DNA of 64,000 nucleotides from Paludibacteraceae bacterium (GTDB lineage Bacteria; Bacteroidota; Bacteroidia; Bacteroidales; Paludibacteraceae): NCBI GenBank assembly GCA_905235505.1, contig CAJOMJ010000017.1:1-64000 (forward strand), given 5' to 3'. The notes beneath the pieces were generated by a model that was given only the letters and a program-made list of their open reading frames with translations, was not told the DNA's origin and ran no database searches. Positions within the stretch are counted from its first letter, which is position 1, and the number at the start of each line of letters is the position of its first letter. Positions 16,607 through 26,067 of the stretch are shown here, one piece after another. The translations under genes were made by a program, and so were the position numbers.

Positions 16607-18784
16607 TTATCCTTTTAACATTCTTACGTAGAAAGTGGTACCTGAAGAAGAGGTGGTGAAGCTGATGTTTCCTCCCGCTCCTTCCACTATGTTCTTCGAT
16701 ATGGCGAGTCCGAGACCGGCACCGGTTGACTTTGTGGTGAAGTTCGGGCGGAATATCTTGTCTTGAATATCTTCTGCTATGCCGCAGCCGTTGTCCGACA
16801 CCGACACCTCTATATCGTTGTCTCTCTGCTTGAGCATTACTATGATGTCGCCGTCTGCCTTGCTCTCTATAGCCTGCAGTGCGTTCTTTATTAGGTTGTT
16901 GAACACCTGGCCTATCTGTTCTTCGTCTGCCATTGCATATACCCCCGACTCTGCACCTATGTATCTGATAGGTATATGGGCGGCATTGTTTCTGAATAGG
17001 GTGATTACCGAGAACAATCTGGCGGCTATATCCACTCTTGCAGGCTTGACCTCAGGCATCTTGGCAAACTGCGAGAACGATTGTGCTATGCGCGAGAGGT
17101 TGTCTATCTGCTCAATAAGCAGTGCCGTTGACTTGTCGAAGTACTCGTCAAAGCGCTCTTTGTCGTTGAGTTTCTTTGTCCGCTGCAACTGCTGAATGGT
17201 TAGTTTCATCGGAGTGAGAGGGTTGTTTATCTCATGTGCAATCTGCCGTGCCATAGTGCGCCAGGCACCCTCGCGCTCTGACTTGGCGAGCAACTCCGAC
17301 GAGTGTTCCAATTCTTTTACCATGTCGTTGTATCTGGCAACCAGTTCGCCCACCTCGTCATCGCCTGTATAATGAAGCAGTTTGCCTGTCTGACCCAAAC
17401 GCAGGTTCTGCATGTTGTCTTTCAGTGCAGACAGAGGTTGGGTGATACTCCTGACTATGAAGAACGAGATAATGAAAGAAAGCAGTAGCACTATCAGGTT
17501 GGGAGGCAGAAGCTTGGCAAGAAAACGGTCAACTTCCTCGTTTACCTCCTCATCGTATATAAACATAGGCACTGCGATATAACCTATTTGCACGTAGTTG
17601 CCGTTGTAAAACTCCGTGTAGGCGGCAAGGTAGTGCATATCGCCTATCTGCTCATACTGCGTCATGGTGGAGTTCTTCGAGAAAATGGGTTCAGGTGCAA
17701 TATGGCGCGAGACAATACCTTTGTCGAACAATGCAGGTGTACTGCTACCCACAAGGTCGCCGCGCAGGTCATATACCAGTATGTCGGTCTCGTAAGTGAA
17801 ACTAAGGTCGCGCAGGTCGATGTTCATGCCCGCTTCGTTTCTCTCGCTCAAGCCGATGTTCCAGAAGTATGACTCTTGAAGTGCCTTCTGAATATATTTG
17901 GTCTTATTTACCAGAATCTGTCGTTGTTGGGTTTGGTAGCGGCTACGCATGTGAAGAACGGATACTGCAAACACATATATTGAGACGAAAAGCACTAACG
18001 TATTGATTAGGTAATAAATCTTTGTACGGATTTTCATCCGCCTGAATCCGCGTGCGCGAATGAGTCCTATCAACCCGAGAAGAATGATTATTCCGTATAA
18101 AGTCGCCTCGAGAATGAAATAAACCCTTACTCTTGGCATCTTGCGTGTGTTGCTCTGATTGTCGTTGTCAGAGGAGAGTAGTGCTCTGTAGGAAAAACTG
18201 TCTGCTAAACCCGAATGGTCGCGTTCTACCTCTTCTGTGCCCGTTGACTCCGTCAATGAAAACAGATAAGTGCCTTCCGAAGAATAGACGGCTGACTTCT
18301 GGTCGGTCTTGGTTATTGTTATGCCGGTAGTCTTGTGTGCACTAAACGGCTCTATGAAATCGTTCGACAACTGGCGGTTCACAAACGGATACGCATACTT
18401 GACGGGTATTACGGTTAGTATATTGTAGTTGCCGGCACGGGTCCACCTGCATACGGCATGGGCATTGGTGAATCGTTGGTAATACCATTTGTCGTATGAG
18501 CGGAGCAGTACCTCGTCGCCTGCCAACCAGTTGTCCGACCAGTACACCAGACGCCTGTTGTCGAAGATGTAGAATAGGCATTGCGATGCCGAGTTCTGTG
18601 TCAGGTCCCATATTGAGTCAAACGATTCTCCTTGCAACTTCTTCGCAAGTTCCTCGGTCAGACTCATCGCCTTATGCTCCTGTATATGCAATGTCTTGTT
18701 TATGAGTTTGGCATCATACTCGGGAGATGAACACGATACTGCCAATGCGCATAGAAAAAATATGTATATGTGCAGTTTCTTCAT
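16607..18784 (-). CDS. NtrY-like membrane sensor histidine kinase
   Basis: The start chosen is MKKLHIYIFFLCALAVSC at 18784, which gives 725 residues with a lipoprotein-like leader (Cys18). The alternative upstream start adds 35 unlikely residues that cross the promoter. A large extracytoplasmic region is followed by a membrane helix, a second sensor segment, another helix, a HAMP segment (TQPLSALKDNMQ), the HisKA block with AHEINNP (phospho-His) and an ATPase domain ending in NGCGIAE and GAGLGLAIS. No response regulator gene is adjacent, so it is an orphan in this window. The signal sensed is unknown. Confidence 0.88.
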   Translation of the reverse strand: MKKLHIYIFFLCALAVSCSSPEYDAKLINKTLHIQEHKAMSLTEELAKKLQGESFDSIWDLTQNSASQCLFYIFDNRRLVYWSDNWLAGDEVLLRSYDKWYYQRFTNAHAVCRWTRAGNYNILTVIPVKYAYPFVNRQLSNDFIEPFSAHKTTGITITKTDQKSAVYSSEGTYLFSLTESTGTEEVERDHSGLADSFSYRALLSSDNDNQSNTRKMPRVRVYFILEATLYGIIILLGLIGLIRARGFRRMKIRTKIYYLINTLVLFVSIYVFAVSVLHMRSRYQTQQRQILVNKTKYIQKALQESYFWNIGLSERNEAGMNIDLRDLSFTYETDILVYDLRGDLVGSSTPALFDKGIVSRHIAPEPIFSKNSTMTQYEQIGDMHYLAAYTEFYNGNYVQIGYIAVPMFIYDEEVNEEVDRFLAKLLPPNLIVLLLSFIISFFIVRSITQPLSALKDNMQNLRLGQTGKLLHYTGDDEVGELVARYNDMVKELEHSSELLAKSEREGAWRTMARQIAHEINNPLTPMKLTIQQLQRTKKLNDKERFDEYFDKSTALLIEQIDNLSRIAQSFSQFAKMPEVKPARVDIAARLFSVITLFRNNAAHIPIRYIGAESGVYAMADEEQIGQVFNNLIKNALQAIESKADGDIIVMLKQRDNDIEVSVSDNGCGIAEDIQDKIFRPNFTTKSTGAGLGLAISKNIVEGAGGNISFTTSSSGTTFYVRMLKG

Positions 18785-18789
18785 TTCTG

Positions 18790-18821
18790 TTTGCAAAGTT
18801 ACTGCAAAATTTGTACCTTTG
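18790..18821. promoter_or_regulatory. Divergent overlapping promoters
   Basis: On the plus strand TACCTTTG (18814-18821) has TTTG at 18790-18793, spaced 20 bp, and serves the permease gene. On the minus strand TAACTTTG covers 18801-18794 and serves the kinase gene, giving a leader of only a few bases. The two -7 boxes lie within 28 bp, so polymerases would compete. Confidence 0.75.
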
Positions 18822-18840
18822 CAAACTTTTTCATGGATAT

Positions 18841-19620
18841 ATGTTGGAAAACATAATAAATAATACCACCATGCCCCTTTTGTCGGCATTTCTCTTAGGA
18901 TTGATGACCATAATCAGCCCTTGCCCTTTCTGTTCCAATATTACTGCTATCGGTTTCATAAGCAAAGATATGAACTCTCCCTTGCGTGTGATTATGAATG
19001 GGGTTATGTATGCAGCAGGCAAAGTGGTGACTTATCTCGCCTTGAGTCTTGTGTTCATTTTCGGAGCACAGGTGGAAGGCGTGCAGCATTTCTTCGAGCG
19101 TTGGGGTGAACCCGTGCTTGGACCTTTCCTCATATTGTGCGGTTTGTTTATGCTTATCGGCGGTGCGCATGAGGCGCATCATGAGTCTGAACACAACCAC
19201 GGTATGCAGACCCGGGTGGCTCAGTTGGGAGAGCGTGGAGGCAGAGTGCCGTCATGGCTTTGGTCTTTTGTTCTCGGCATCTTGTTCTCGTTGGCATTCT
19301 GCCCTTACAGCGGAGTCTTGTATTTCGGCATGCTTATACCTCTTACTATGGCGCAACCGCTTTCGTGGAGTTGGCTTATGCCTGTAATGTTCGGACTCGG
19401 TACCGGTCTGCCCGTCATAATCATTGCAGGATTGCTCTCTTATTCGGTCGTGGGGATAGGCAAGATAAACCTTCGTATCAGAAACTTTGAGGTCTGGCTG
19501 CGCCGGATATGTGCAGTTCTGTTCATCGGTATGGGTATCTGGTTGTGCATAAGTGTTTTCGGCGGGCATCACCACCATGAACTCCCTCATCTGCAAGACA
19601 CTGAAGAAGTGGCTCGCTAA
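18841..19620 (+). CDS. ArsG/CcdA-like membrane permease (annotated in related genomes as aromatic aminobenzylarsenical efflux permease)
   Basis: Start taken at 18841 (MLENIINNTT) because it follows the promoter; an earlier in-frame ATG lies upstream of it. The 259-residue protein has about six helices. The first holds SPCPFCSN, a CxxC-like pair typical of DsbD/CcdA relatives, and another Cys lies in LAFCPYSGVLYF. A His-rich cytosolic loop (HEAHHESEHNHG) and a His-rich C-terminus (GGHHHHELPH) suggest metal or redox-active ligand binding. Arsenical export is the database label for this family. Thiol transfer is an alternative. Confidence 0.65.
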   Translation: MLENIINNTTMPLLSAFLLGLMTIISPCPFCSNITAIGFISKDMNSPLRVIMNGVMYAAGKVVTYLALSLVFIFGAQVEGVQHFFERWGEPVLGPFLILCGLFMLIGGAHEAHHESEHNHGMQTRVAQLGERGGRVPSWLWSFVLGILFSLAFCPYSGVLYFGMLIPLTMAQPLSWSWLMPVMFGLGTGLPVIIIAGLLSYSVVGIGKINLRIRNFEVWLRRICAVLFIGMGIWLCISVFGGHHHHELPHLQDTEEVAR

Positions 19621-19632
19621 TCATATATTCTT

Positions 19633-20352
19633 ATGTCTTTCCGTTTCAAACAATTCTTTGTTGACGACTCCCGCTGCGGTATGAAAGTGGGAACCGACGG
19701 CGTCCTGCTCGGCGCATGGGCGGATGCTGCGCTAAACATGAATGGCGGCAGAGCGAGGATTCTTGACGTGGGTACAGGTAGCGGTCTCATTGCCCTGATG
19801 TTGGCGCAGCGCAATCCCGATGCAGAGATTATAGGTATTGACATTGACGAGACCGCAGTTATGCAGGCACAACTCAATTTCTCTGCCTCCAAGTGGGGCG
19901 AACGGCTTTCTGCTGAGTCCGTCTCTCTGCAGGAATATGCAGTGTCGCATATAGGCATGTTTGATGCGGTAGTGAGCAACCCTCCCTATTTCAGCAATAG
20001 TCTCAAGGCGCCCGATGAAGCAAGAACCACTGCGCGACATACTGATACTCTCACTCTCGGCGAACTTGTCCGGCATACTGCAACGCTACTGAAGGCTGGC
20101 GGCGTGTTCTCCGTCGTGTTGCCCAAATGGGAGGAACAGACATTTCTCTCCGAGACTGCAAACTCAGGTCTCGCACTTTACAGGAGGCTCAATGTGCAGG
20201 GTAGGGCAGAGAAGCCTGTAAAAAGACTGCTCCTCGGTTTCATTAAGACAACCGGAGAGCAGAATGTTATAGAAGAAAATCTTATACTCGAAGAAGGACT
20301 CAATCAGCGTACAGAGGAATATGCCCGCCTTGCAAAGGAGTTCTATCTGTAA
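19633..20352 (+). CDS. trmN6: tRNA1(Val) adenine(37)-N6-methyltransferase
   Basis: A 239-residue Rossmann methyltransferase with the SAM loop LDVGTGSGLIAL, the acidic strand end GIDID and the catalytic NPPY motif (VVSNPPYF) of N6-adenine methyltransferases. The N-terminal FRFKQF and GTDGVLLGAWA are typical of the YfiC/TrmN6 family, which modifies A37 of tRNA-Val. It lies 12 bp after the permease gene, so the two may be co-transcribed. Confidence 0.88.
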   Translation: MSFRFKQFFVDDSRCGMKVGTDGVLLGAWADAALNMNGGRARILDVGTGSGLIALMLAQRNPDAEIIGIDIDETAVMQAQLNFSASKWGERLSAESVSLQEYAVSHIGMFDAVVSNPPYFSNSLKAPDEARTTARHTDTLTLGELVRHTATLLKAGGVFSVVLPKWEEQTFLSETANSGLALYRRLNVQGRAEKPVKRLLLGFIKTTGEQNVIEENLILEEGLNQRTEEYARLAKEFYL

Positions 20353-20365
20353 GCAGCACCGCCTG

Positions 20366-22036
20366 TCACTTGTACAAGAACCTCTTGATACTTTTCTTGG
20401 GAGTCTTCTCAAACTCCTTGTCTTGCAACTCTATCTTGAATATCTGGCTGTATTTGGGCAACAACCCATTGAGTTTCTTCAGGTTCTCCTCCATCTTCTC
20501 TTTCAGAGTCGGTGAGAAGTTCAGTTCTCCTTGGTTGTCGGGGAATACCAATGCCACAAGTTTTCCTTCCCTTTCCACCACTACCGATTCTGCCACACCC
20601 TCCATGTTGTTGAGTTTGTCCTCTATATCTTCAGGATAGATATTCTGACCTGTACCGGAGAGAATCATATTCTTGCTTCTGCCCTTTATGAAGATATTCT
20701 GTTTTTTGTCTATAAGTCCCAAGTCGCCGGTGCGCAGCCAGCCGTCTTCGGTGAAAGCAGCCTTGGTAGCCTCCGGATTCTTATAGTAACCCGTCATCAC
20801 ATGGTCACCTTTCACAAGTATCTCACCCACTTGTATATACGGGTCGTCCGAGTCTATGCGAATGTCGTTGTACGGCAAGATATGTCCCGCACTTCGTGCT
20901 ACAAACTCTTTCACATAGCAACCGCCAATCAGAGGACCGCACTCTGTCATACCATAACCTACCACAAAGGGGAAATGTATGTCAAGCAGCAGTTTCTCTA
21001 CTTCCTCGTTTACTGCTGCTCCGCCGGCTATGAAATATCTCAGGTTGCCTCCGAACGCCTTCATCAACTTGTTCTTCACTTTATTGCGAATGAAGGGACC
21101 AATGCCGAAAGGAGCATGCCATAGGCGGCGGAATACTGCTTTGTTGGTTATCGGAAAGACCGACTTCTTGCATATCTTCTCTATCACCAAAGGCACTGTC
21201 ACTATCATGTATGGATGTAACTCCGAGAAAGCCTTCATCAGAGTGGTGGGACTTGGTGCCTTGGCAAGGAAATATATATGGCAGCCGCCTGAGAGCGGGA
21301 AGAGAAACTCTGCCAACTGCCCGAACATGTGTGCTAACGGCAGCATGCTCACCAATACGTCACCCGGCTTGTTGGGCAGATATTTGTGCCCGCTATACAG
21401 GTTGCCCGACAATGAGCGATATGTCAGCATCACACCTTTCGGCGCACCTGTTGAACCGCTCGTGTAGTTGATGAGCATCAAGTCGTCGTAGTTGTCGTCA
21501 CGATAGTGCACGTCGGTGGGTTGCATTCCTTGCGGATACTTCTCGCCGAACAGCTTGTCTATACTCTCTTTGCTTATATCCGGCGCAGTGCTGGCCGTAT
21601 CTTTCCTGTATAGTAGGGAGAAGTCGTCTATCTTCACTATTGCTTCCAGCTGCGGAGTCCTCTCGCTGATAAGTTCGGGTGTCGTCTGCAGGTTCTTCCA
21701 TACGTATGGCCCTACCATAAGCAGTTTGGCATCCGAGTGATTGATTAAACCGCCTATGTCTTCAGGAGCAAAGTCCTGCAAGATGCTCACAATCACGCCG
21801 CCGTATGCCGCTATCGCAAGGTAACTCACTGCCCAGTTCGCTGAGTTTCTGCCGCACAATGCTATCTTGTCCCCTTTCTCTATTCCCAATTGCTTGAACA
21901 TCAACCCTATCTTCTCAATCTGCTCTGCCAACTGACAATAGGTATATTCAGTCTCGCCGTTGTAGTCGCTCAGTGCCGGCTTGTCCCACATCTGAGGGAA
22001 TATCTCATTATAATACGTGAATATATGTTTTGCCAT
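20366..22036 (-). CDS. long-chain acyl-CoA synthetase (AMP-forming, FadD/AFD_class_I type)
   Basis: A 556-residue adenylating enzyme with the phosphate-binding loop YTSGSTGAPKG, VGYGMTECGP and the hinge motif WLRTGDLG, ending with the catalytic Lys region KTPKKSIKRFL. It activates fatty acids with ATP and CoA. A paralogue begins at 63662. The gene runs tail to tail with trmN6 with only 13 bp between the stops. Confidence 0.92.
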   Translation of the reverse strand: MAKHIFTYYNEIFPQMWDKPALSDYNGETEYTYCQLAEQIEKIGLMFKQLGIEKGDKIALCGRNSANWAVSYLAIAAYGGVIVSILQDFAPEDIGGLINHSDAKLLMVGPYVWKNLQTTPELISERTPQLEAIVKIDDFSLLYRKDTASTAPDISKESIDKLFGEKYPQGMQPTDVHYRDDNYDDLMLINYTSGSTGAPKGVMLTYRSLSGNLYSGHKYLPNKPGDVLVSMLPLAHMFGQLAEFLFPLSGGCHIYFLAKAPSPTTLMKAFSELHPYMIVTVPLVIEKICKKSVFPITNKAVFRRLWHAPFGIGPFIRNKVKNKLMKAFGGNLRYFIAGGAAVNEEVEKLLLDIHFPFVVGYGMTECGPLIGGCYVKEFVARSAGHILPYNDIRIDSDDPYIQVGEILVKGDHVMTGYYKNPEATKAAFTEDGWLRTGDLGLIDKKQNIFIKGRSKNMILSGTGQNIYPEDIEDKLNNMEGVAESVVVEREGKLVALVFPDNQGELNFSPTLKEKMEENLKKLNGLLPKYSQIFKIELQDKEFEKTPKKSIKRFLYK

Positions 22037-22083
22037 AATGATAATGATAGTATATAAGGTTAATTTATTCTCGTTTCTGCCTG

Positions 22084-22114
22084 CAAAGTTACTACAAATT
22101 ATATATATATCAAA
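22084..22114 (-). promoter_or_regulatory. Promoter of the acyl-CoA synthetase gene
   Basis: On the minus strand TAACTTTG covers 22091-22084, with TTTG at 22114-22111, a spacing of 19 bp. The start codon is about 48 bp downstream. Confidence 0.72.
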
Positions 22115-22206
22115 ATAAATAGTTTGATAAAATTCTTTTCACACTGCCTGTTGGCGGAATAACTCTATCTTCTTATTGAATAATAGATTCTACTGAAAGT
22201 AGAAAG

Positions 22207-22278
22207 TGGCAAAATGTAAGCAAAACGGCAGAAAAACTGACAAAATGTCAGAGGCGGATTTGACGCTGACAATTTAAT
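22207..22278 (+). repeat. Dispersed intergenic repeat, copy A
   Basis: Contains two related blocks that recur in the gap at 32.1-32.3 kb: 22207-22250 matches 32091-32135, and 22239-22278 matches 32228-32267 (GACAAAATGTCAG, then TTTGACGCTGA). The rest of the 846-bp gap 22037-22882 holds two tandem arrays, a third shared block, two promoters and no gene I can support. Confidence 0.8.
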
Positions 22279-22293
22279 CCCCCCAACATGTCT

Positions 22294-22381
22294 AAGTTAT
22301 ATCGTCAATATAATTAAGTTATGTTGTCAGTATAATTAAGTCATACTGACTCTATATCTAAGTTAGGTCGATTGTATAATT
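22294..22381 (+). repeat. 22-bp tandem array, four diverged units
   Basis: Units start at 22294, 22316, 22338 and 22360. Each begins AAGT and the first, second and fourth end ATAATT. The period is exactly 22 bp although the sequences have drifted. Confidence 0.8.
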
Positions 22382-22421
22382 ATGCAATATTTATGCATAA
22401 ATCTTAAAAAAACGCACATTT

Positions 22422-22470
22422 CGGGTAGCCGTCGTCATGCTACCCCTAAGCCGAGTGTTAGCCTACTCTT
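22422..22470 (-). repeat. Inverted copy of the 32.15-kb repeat block
   Basis: The complement of 22447-22468 matches 22 bases at 32143-32164 exactly (GAGTAGGCTAACACTCGGCT and on), and a GGGCTACCCG-like segment follows in both copies. Confidence 0.8.
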
Positions 22471-22554
22471 ACTTTATGCATAATTCTGCATAATCTTAAA
22501 ATCCGTCACCTTTTTTATGCACTCCTGCTCACACGTTGCAATTTCCCTGACCAA

Positions 22555-22662
22555 CTCCTAACTACCGACTCGTCATCTCCTAACTACCAACTCGTCAACT
22601 CCTAACTACCGACTCGTCAACTCCTAACTACCCTCGTCAACTCCTAACTACCAACTCACCAT
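22555..22662 (+). repeat. 22-bp tandem array, five units
   Basis: CTCCTAACTACC followed by (G/A)ACTCGTCAA repeats at 22555, 22577, 22599, 22621 (a 20-bp unit lacking two bases) and 22641. Units are nearly identical, so the array is young. Confidence 0.9.
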
Positions 22663-22763
22663 CTCTTCCCCGCGGCTCTGCCAATCGTTCCGTACACAAT
22701 AAGGCAAGGATAAACTCTGTAAACTCACTCCTCTTTATAATTATGATTATAAAACTCTATTTT

Positions 22764-22799
22764 TTGCTTGTGTAGTACAAAAAAAATGACTAATTTTGC
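22764..22799 (+). promoter_or_regulatory. Promoter of the methylmalonyl-CoA operon
   Basis: TAATTTTG at 22792-22799 with TTTG at 22764-22767. The first start codon is 84 bp downstream. Confidence 0.6.
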
Positions 22800-22882
22800 A
22801 CGAAATTTGTGCCGTAAGGTACCTCGCTCTTTTGGATAACATATAACAAACAATATAATAACAACTTAATACCATTTTTATT

Positions 22883-23296
22883 ATGAAACCGTCTCATATA
22901 GAGCATCTCGGTATCGCTGTTACCTCACTTGAGGCAACCATACCTTTCTTTGAGTTTTTAACAGGCAGTAAGTGCTATTCTATCGAAGAAGTGGCTGACC
23001 AGAAGGTAAAGACCGCTTTCTTCAAGGTTGGTCAAACCAAGATTGAGCTCCTTGAACCTACTTGCCCCGAATCAACTATCGCCAAGTTCATCGAGAAGAA
23101 CGGCGGTCGTGGCGGTGTGCACCATGTGGCATTCAACGTAGAAAACGTGGCAGAGGCTTTGAAAGAATGTGAAGAAGCAGGTCTGCAACTTATTGACAAG
23201 GCTCCACGCAAAGGTGCCGAGAATCTGATGATAGCTTTCCTGCACCCGAAATCCACTTGTGGCGTTCTTACTGAAATCTGCGAGCAACCCAAGTAA
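22883..23296 (+). CDS. mce: methylmalonyl-CoA epimerase
   Basis: A 137-residue glyoxalase-fold (VOC) enzyme starting MKPSHIEHLGIAV. The metal ligands fit His7 region, KIELLEP (Glu), VHHVAF (His) and LTEICE (Glu). It interconverts the R and S forms of methylmalonyl-CoA. It precedes the carboxyltransferase gene by 58 bp, the normal arrangement for the succinate-propionate pathway. Confidence 0.93.
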   Translation: MKPSHIEHLGIAVTSLEATIPFFEFLTGSKCYSIEEVADQKVKTAFFKVGQTKIELLEPTCPESTIAKFIEKNGGRGGVHHVAFNVENVAEALKECEEAGLQLIDKAPRKGAENLMIAFLHPKSTCGVLTEICEQPK

Positions 23297-23354
23297 TATC
23301 TCTTGCTCAAAAGTATTATTTACATTTGATTTAATCAATTAGACATTTGCAGAT

Positions 23355-24911
23355 ATGGATTCAAACAAATTGCAAAAACTCATAGACTCTCGTGCCAAGG
23401 CAATGGCAGGTGGTGGCGAAGCCGCTGTTGAGAAGCACCATGCTAAAGGCAGTTACACTGCCCGCGAGAGAATCAATATGCTTCTTGACGAAGGTAGTTT
23501 CGAAGAAGTTGATATGTTCCTCACTCACCGTTGCACCGACTTCGGTATGGAGAAGAAAGTGTTCCTTGGCGACGGCGTGGCATGCGGTTCAGGTACCATC
23601 GACGGCCGTCTTGTTTTCGTCTTTGCTCAGGATGCTACAGTTATCGGCGGCTCTCTCTCCGAGACTATGGCACAGAAGATATGCCATGTCATGGATATGG
23701 CAATGAAACTGGGCGCTCCTATAATCGGACTCAACGACTCGGGTGGAGCACGTATTCAGGAAGGTGCATGCGCTCTTGCAGGTTATGCTGAGATCTTCGA
23801 GCGTAACATTCTTGCATCAGGTGTAGTCCCTCAGATTTCTGTAATCTTCGGCCCCTGCGCCGGTGGTGCTGTATATAGCCCTGCACTGACCGACTTCATC
23901 ATGATGACCGAACAGAACTCTTATATGTTCATCACCGGTCCCAAGGTAGTGAAATCTGTTACCGGCGAAGATGTCACTGTAGAGCAACTCGGCGGTGCCA
24001 AAGTGCATGCAACAAAGTCTGGTGTCACCCATTTCGTGGCAGCAACAGAGGAAGAGGCAATGCAGGAGATTCGCCGCTTGATCTCTTTCATCCCTCAGAA
24101 CAACATGGAAGAGGCTCCTCTCTTTGAGTGCACCGACGATCCTGCACGTGTAGATGACAGTCTCAATGATATAGTACCCGACGACCCCAACAAACCGTAT
24201 AATATGAAAGACATCATTATGACCATCGTGGATAATGGTGACTTTATGGAGGTTCAGAAAGACTATGCTAAGAACATTATCTGTGGTTTCGCTCGTTTCA
24301 ATGGTAGAAGCACAGGTATTATCGCCAACCAGCCCAATTGGCTTGCAGGTGTGCTCGACTGCGATGCTTCACGCAAGGCCGCACGTTTCGTCCGCTTCTG
24401 CGATGCATTCAACATTCAGATACTTACCCTCGTTGATGTCCCGGGTTTCCTCTGTGGTACAGGTCAGGAATACGCAGGTATTATCGACCATGGCGCAAAA
24501 CTGATGTTTGCTTACGGCGAGGCTACCGTGCCTAAGGTTACAATCACTGTCCGCAAGTCCTATGGTGGTAGCCATATCGTTATGTCTTGCAAGCAACTCC
24601 GTGGCGACATGTGCTATGCTTGGCCTAATGCTGAGATAGCAGTGATGGGCGCAAGTGGTGCAGTAGGCGTACTTCAGGCTAAGGCTATCAAGGCTATTGA
24701 AGACCCCGAAGAAAAGAAGAAATTCATTGCAGAGAAAGAAGAAGAGTACAAGGACAAGTTCGCTTCTCCTTATCAGGCTGCCAACCGCGGTTATATTGAT
24801 GACGTGATTGAACCTCGCAACACACGTGCCCGTATCATTCGTGCTTTCGAGATGTTGCAGACCAAACGCCTTACCAACCCGCTTAAGAAACACTCTAATA
24901 TACCATTGTAA
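23355..24911 (+). CDS. mmdA: methylmalonyl-CoA decarboxylase / propionyl-CoA carboxylase carboxyltransferase subunit
   Basis: The 518-residue protein has the acetyl-CoA carboxylase-type carboxyltransferase fold, with conserved blocks LNDSGGARIQEG, FGPCAGGAVYSPAL and the C-terminal PGFLCGTGQEYAGIIDHGAKL. It exchanges CO2 between methylmalonyl-CoA and the carrier biotin. Downstream OadG-like, biotin-carrier and OadB-like genes without a biotin carboxylase favour the sodium-pumping decarboxylase role over an ATP-dependent carboxylase. Confidence 0.92.
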   Translation: MDSNKLQKLIDSRAKAMAGGGEAAVEKHHAKGSYTARERINMLLDEGSFEEVDMFLTHRCTDFGMEKKVFLGDGVACGSGTIDGRLVFVFAQDATVIGGSLSETMAQKICHVMDMAMKLGAPIIGLNDSGGARIQEGACALAGYAEIFERNILASGVVPQISVIFGPCAGGAVYSPALTDFIMMTEQNSYMFITGPKVVKSVTGEDVTVEQLGGAKVHATKSGVTHFVAATEEEAMQEIRRLISFIPQNNMEEAPLFECTDDPARVDDSLNDIVPDDPNKPYNMKDIIMTIVDNGDFMEVQKDYAKNIICGFARFNGRSTGIIANQPNWLAGVLDCDASRKAARFVRFCDAFNIQILTLVDVPGFLCGTGQEYAGIIDHGAKLMFAYGEATVPKVTITVRKSYGGSHIVMSCKQLRGDMCYAWPNAEIAVMGASGAVGVLQAKAIKAIEDPEEKKKFIAEKEEEYKDKFASPYQAANRGYIDDVIEPRNTRARIIRAFEMLQTKRLTNPLKKHSNIPL

Positions 24912-24913
24912 TT

Positions 24914-25282
24914 ATGATACTTTTAGCAACTAATTGGAGCCATGTGTGGATGGTGACTCTCGTCGGTTTCACTCTTGTCGTCCTGCTATTGGTAGTGCTG
25001 ATATATGTGTTGAAACTATTCGGGTTCATTATGCGTCCGCGCGTGAAAGTGGAGAAACCCTCAGAGGTGCCTGCTGCTGTAGGCTCTCCGAGAACTGAGA
25101 CATCCGAGAGTATCACGCTTACCGGTGAGGCTACGGCTGCTATTGCTATGGCTCTCAACCTGTATTACAACGGAATACACGACGATGAAGGTCCTAAACA
25201 GGTAACAATCAAGAAAGTAGAACGCAGATACTCGCCGTGGAACTCGAAACTGTACGGCATGAACAACCTGCATAGATTTTAA
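24914..25282 (+). CDS. OadG-like small membrane subunit of the decarboxylase pump
   Basis: A 122-residue protein with one N-terminal membrane helix (about 13-37) and a variable linker. The C-terminal PWNSKLYGMNN is the OadG/MmdD-family end that holds the complex together. Only two bases separate it from the carboxyltransferase stop. Confidence 0.85.
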   Translation: MILLATNWSHVWMVTLVGFTLVVLLLVVLIYVLKLFGFIMRPRVKVEKPSEVPAAVGSPRTETSESITLTGEATAAIAMALNLYYNGIHDDEGPKQVTIKKVERRYSPWNSKLYGMNNLHRF

Positions 25283-25298
25283 CTAACAAGACAAAGCA

Positions 25299-26045
25299 AT
25301 GAAAGAATTCAAATTCGTAATCAACGGTCATGAATACACTACGACCGTTAACGAGATAGGTCAGAATCTTGCCGAAGTAACTGTCAACGGCACCACTTTC
25401 CAAGTGGAGATTCAGAAAGAAGAGACTCCCAAGGCAGCACCCCGCAAGACTACTGTCACTCCGGCTGCCCAGGTTGTCAGCAATGCACAACAGAGCGCAG
25501 GTGTGCAGGCGGTTAAGTCTCCGCTGCCAGGCTCAATAGTTAAGGTTAATGTTAAACTGGGCGACAAGGTTCAGGTTGGCGACGAACTGCTCACTATGGA
25601 GTCGATGAAGATGGAGAACAGCATCAAATCCGAGGTGGCAGGTGTTGTGAAGACAGTGCTCGTAGAGCCCGGTAAGAACGTAATGCAGGATGACAAACTG
25701 CTTGAGATAGAGACCGCTGCCTCTGCTCCTCAGCAAGAAGCTCCCAAGACGGCACCTCAACCTGCTCCTCAACCCAAGCCGCAACCCGCTGCACAACCGC
25801 AACCTGCGGCAAAGCCGCAGGCTACAGCTGACGGAGTGAAGGTAACAAGTCCGCTGCCCGGCTCTGTAATCAAGGTGATGGTTACTGTAGGGCAGGCAGT
25901 GAAGAAAGGCGACACACTGCTCACTCTTGAAAGTATGAAGATGGAGAATGCAGTGATGGCAGAGCAAGACGGTGTGGTAAAGCAGATAGCCGTTGTTGCC
26001 GGACAGAATGTCATGCAGGAAGACCTGCTCATAGTGCTTGGATAA
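25299..26045 (+). CDS. biotin carrier protein with two biotinyl domains
   Basis: The 248-residue protein has an N-terminal segment (about 1-60), then a biotinyl domain with ESMKMEN (biotin Lys104), an Ala/Pro/Gln-rich linker (about 145-180) and a second biotinyl domain with ESMKMEN (Lys214). Carriers of this family normally have one such domain. The two domains are similar, so the second probably arose by internal duplication, and both keep the MKM motif. It would shuttle carboxylate between the carboxyltransferase and the OadB-like pump. Order in the operon: carboxyltransferase, OadG-like, carrier, pump. Confidence 0.9.
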   Translation: MKEFKFVINGHEYTTTVNEIGQNLAEVTVNGTTFQVEIQKEETPKAAPRKTTVTPAAQVVSNAQQSAGVQAVKSPLPGSIVKVNVKLGDKVQVGDELLTMESMKMENSIKSEVAGVVKTVLVEPGKNVMQDDKLLEIETAASAPQQEAPKTAPQPAPQPKPQPAAQPQPAAKPQATADGVKVTSPLPGSVIKVMVTVGQAVKKGDTLLTLESMKMENAVMAEQDGVVKQIAVVAGQNVMQEDLLIVLG

Positions 26046-26067
26046 TAATATAACTGACAGAACGAAA

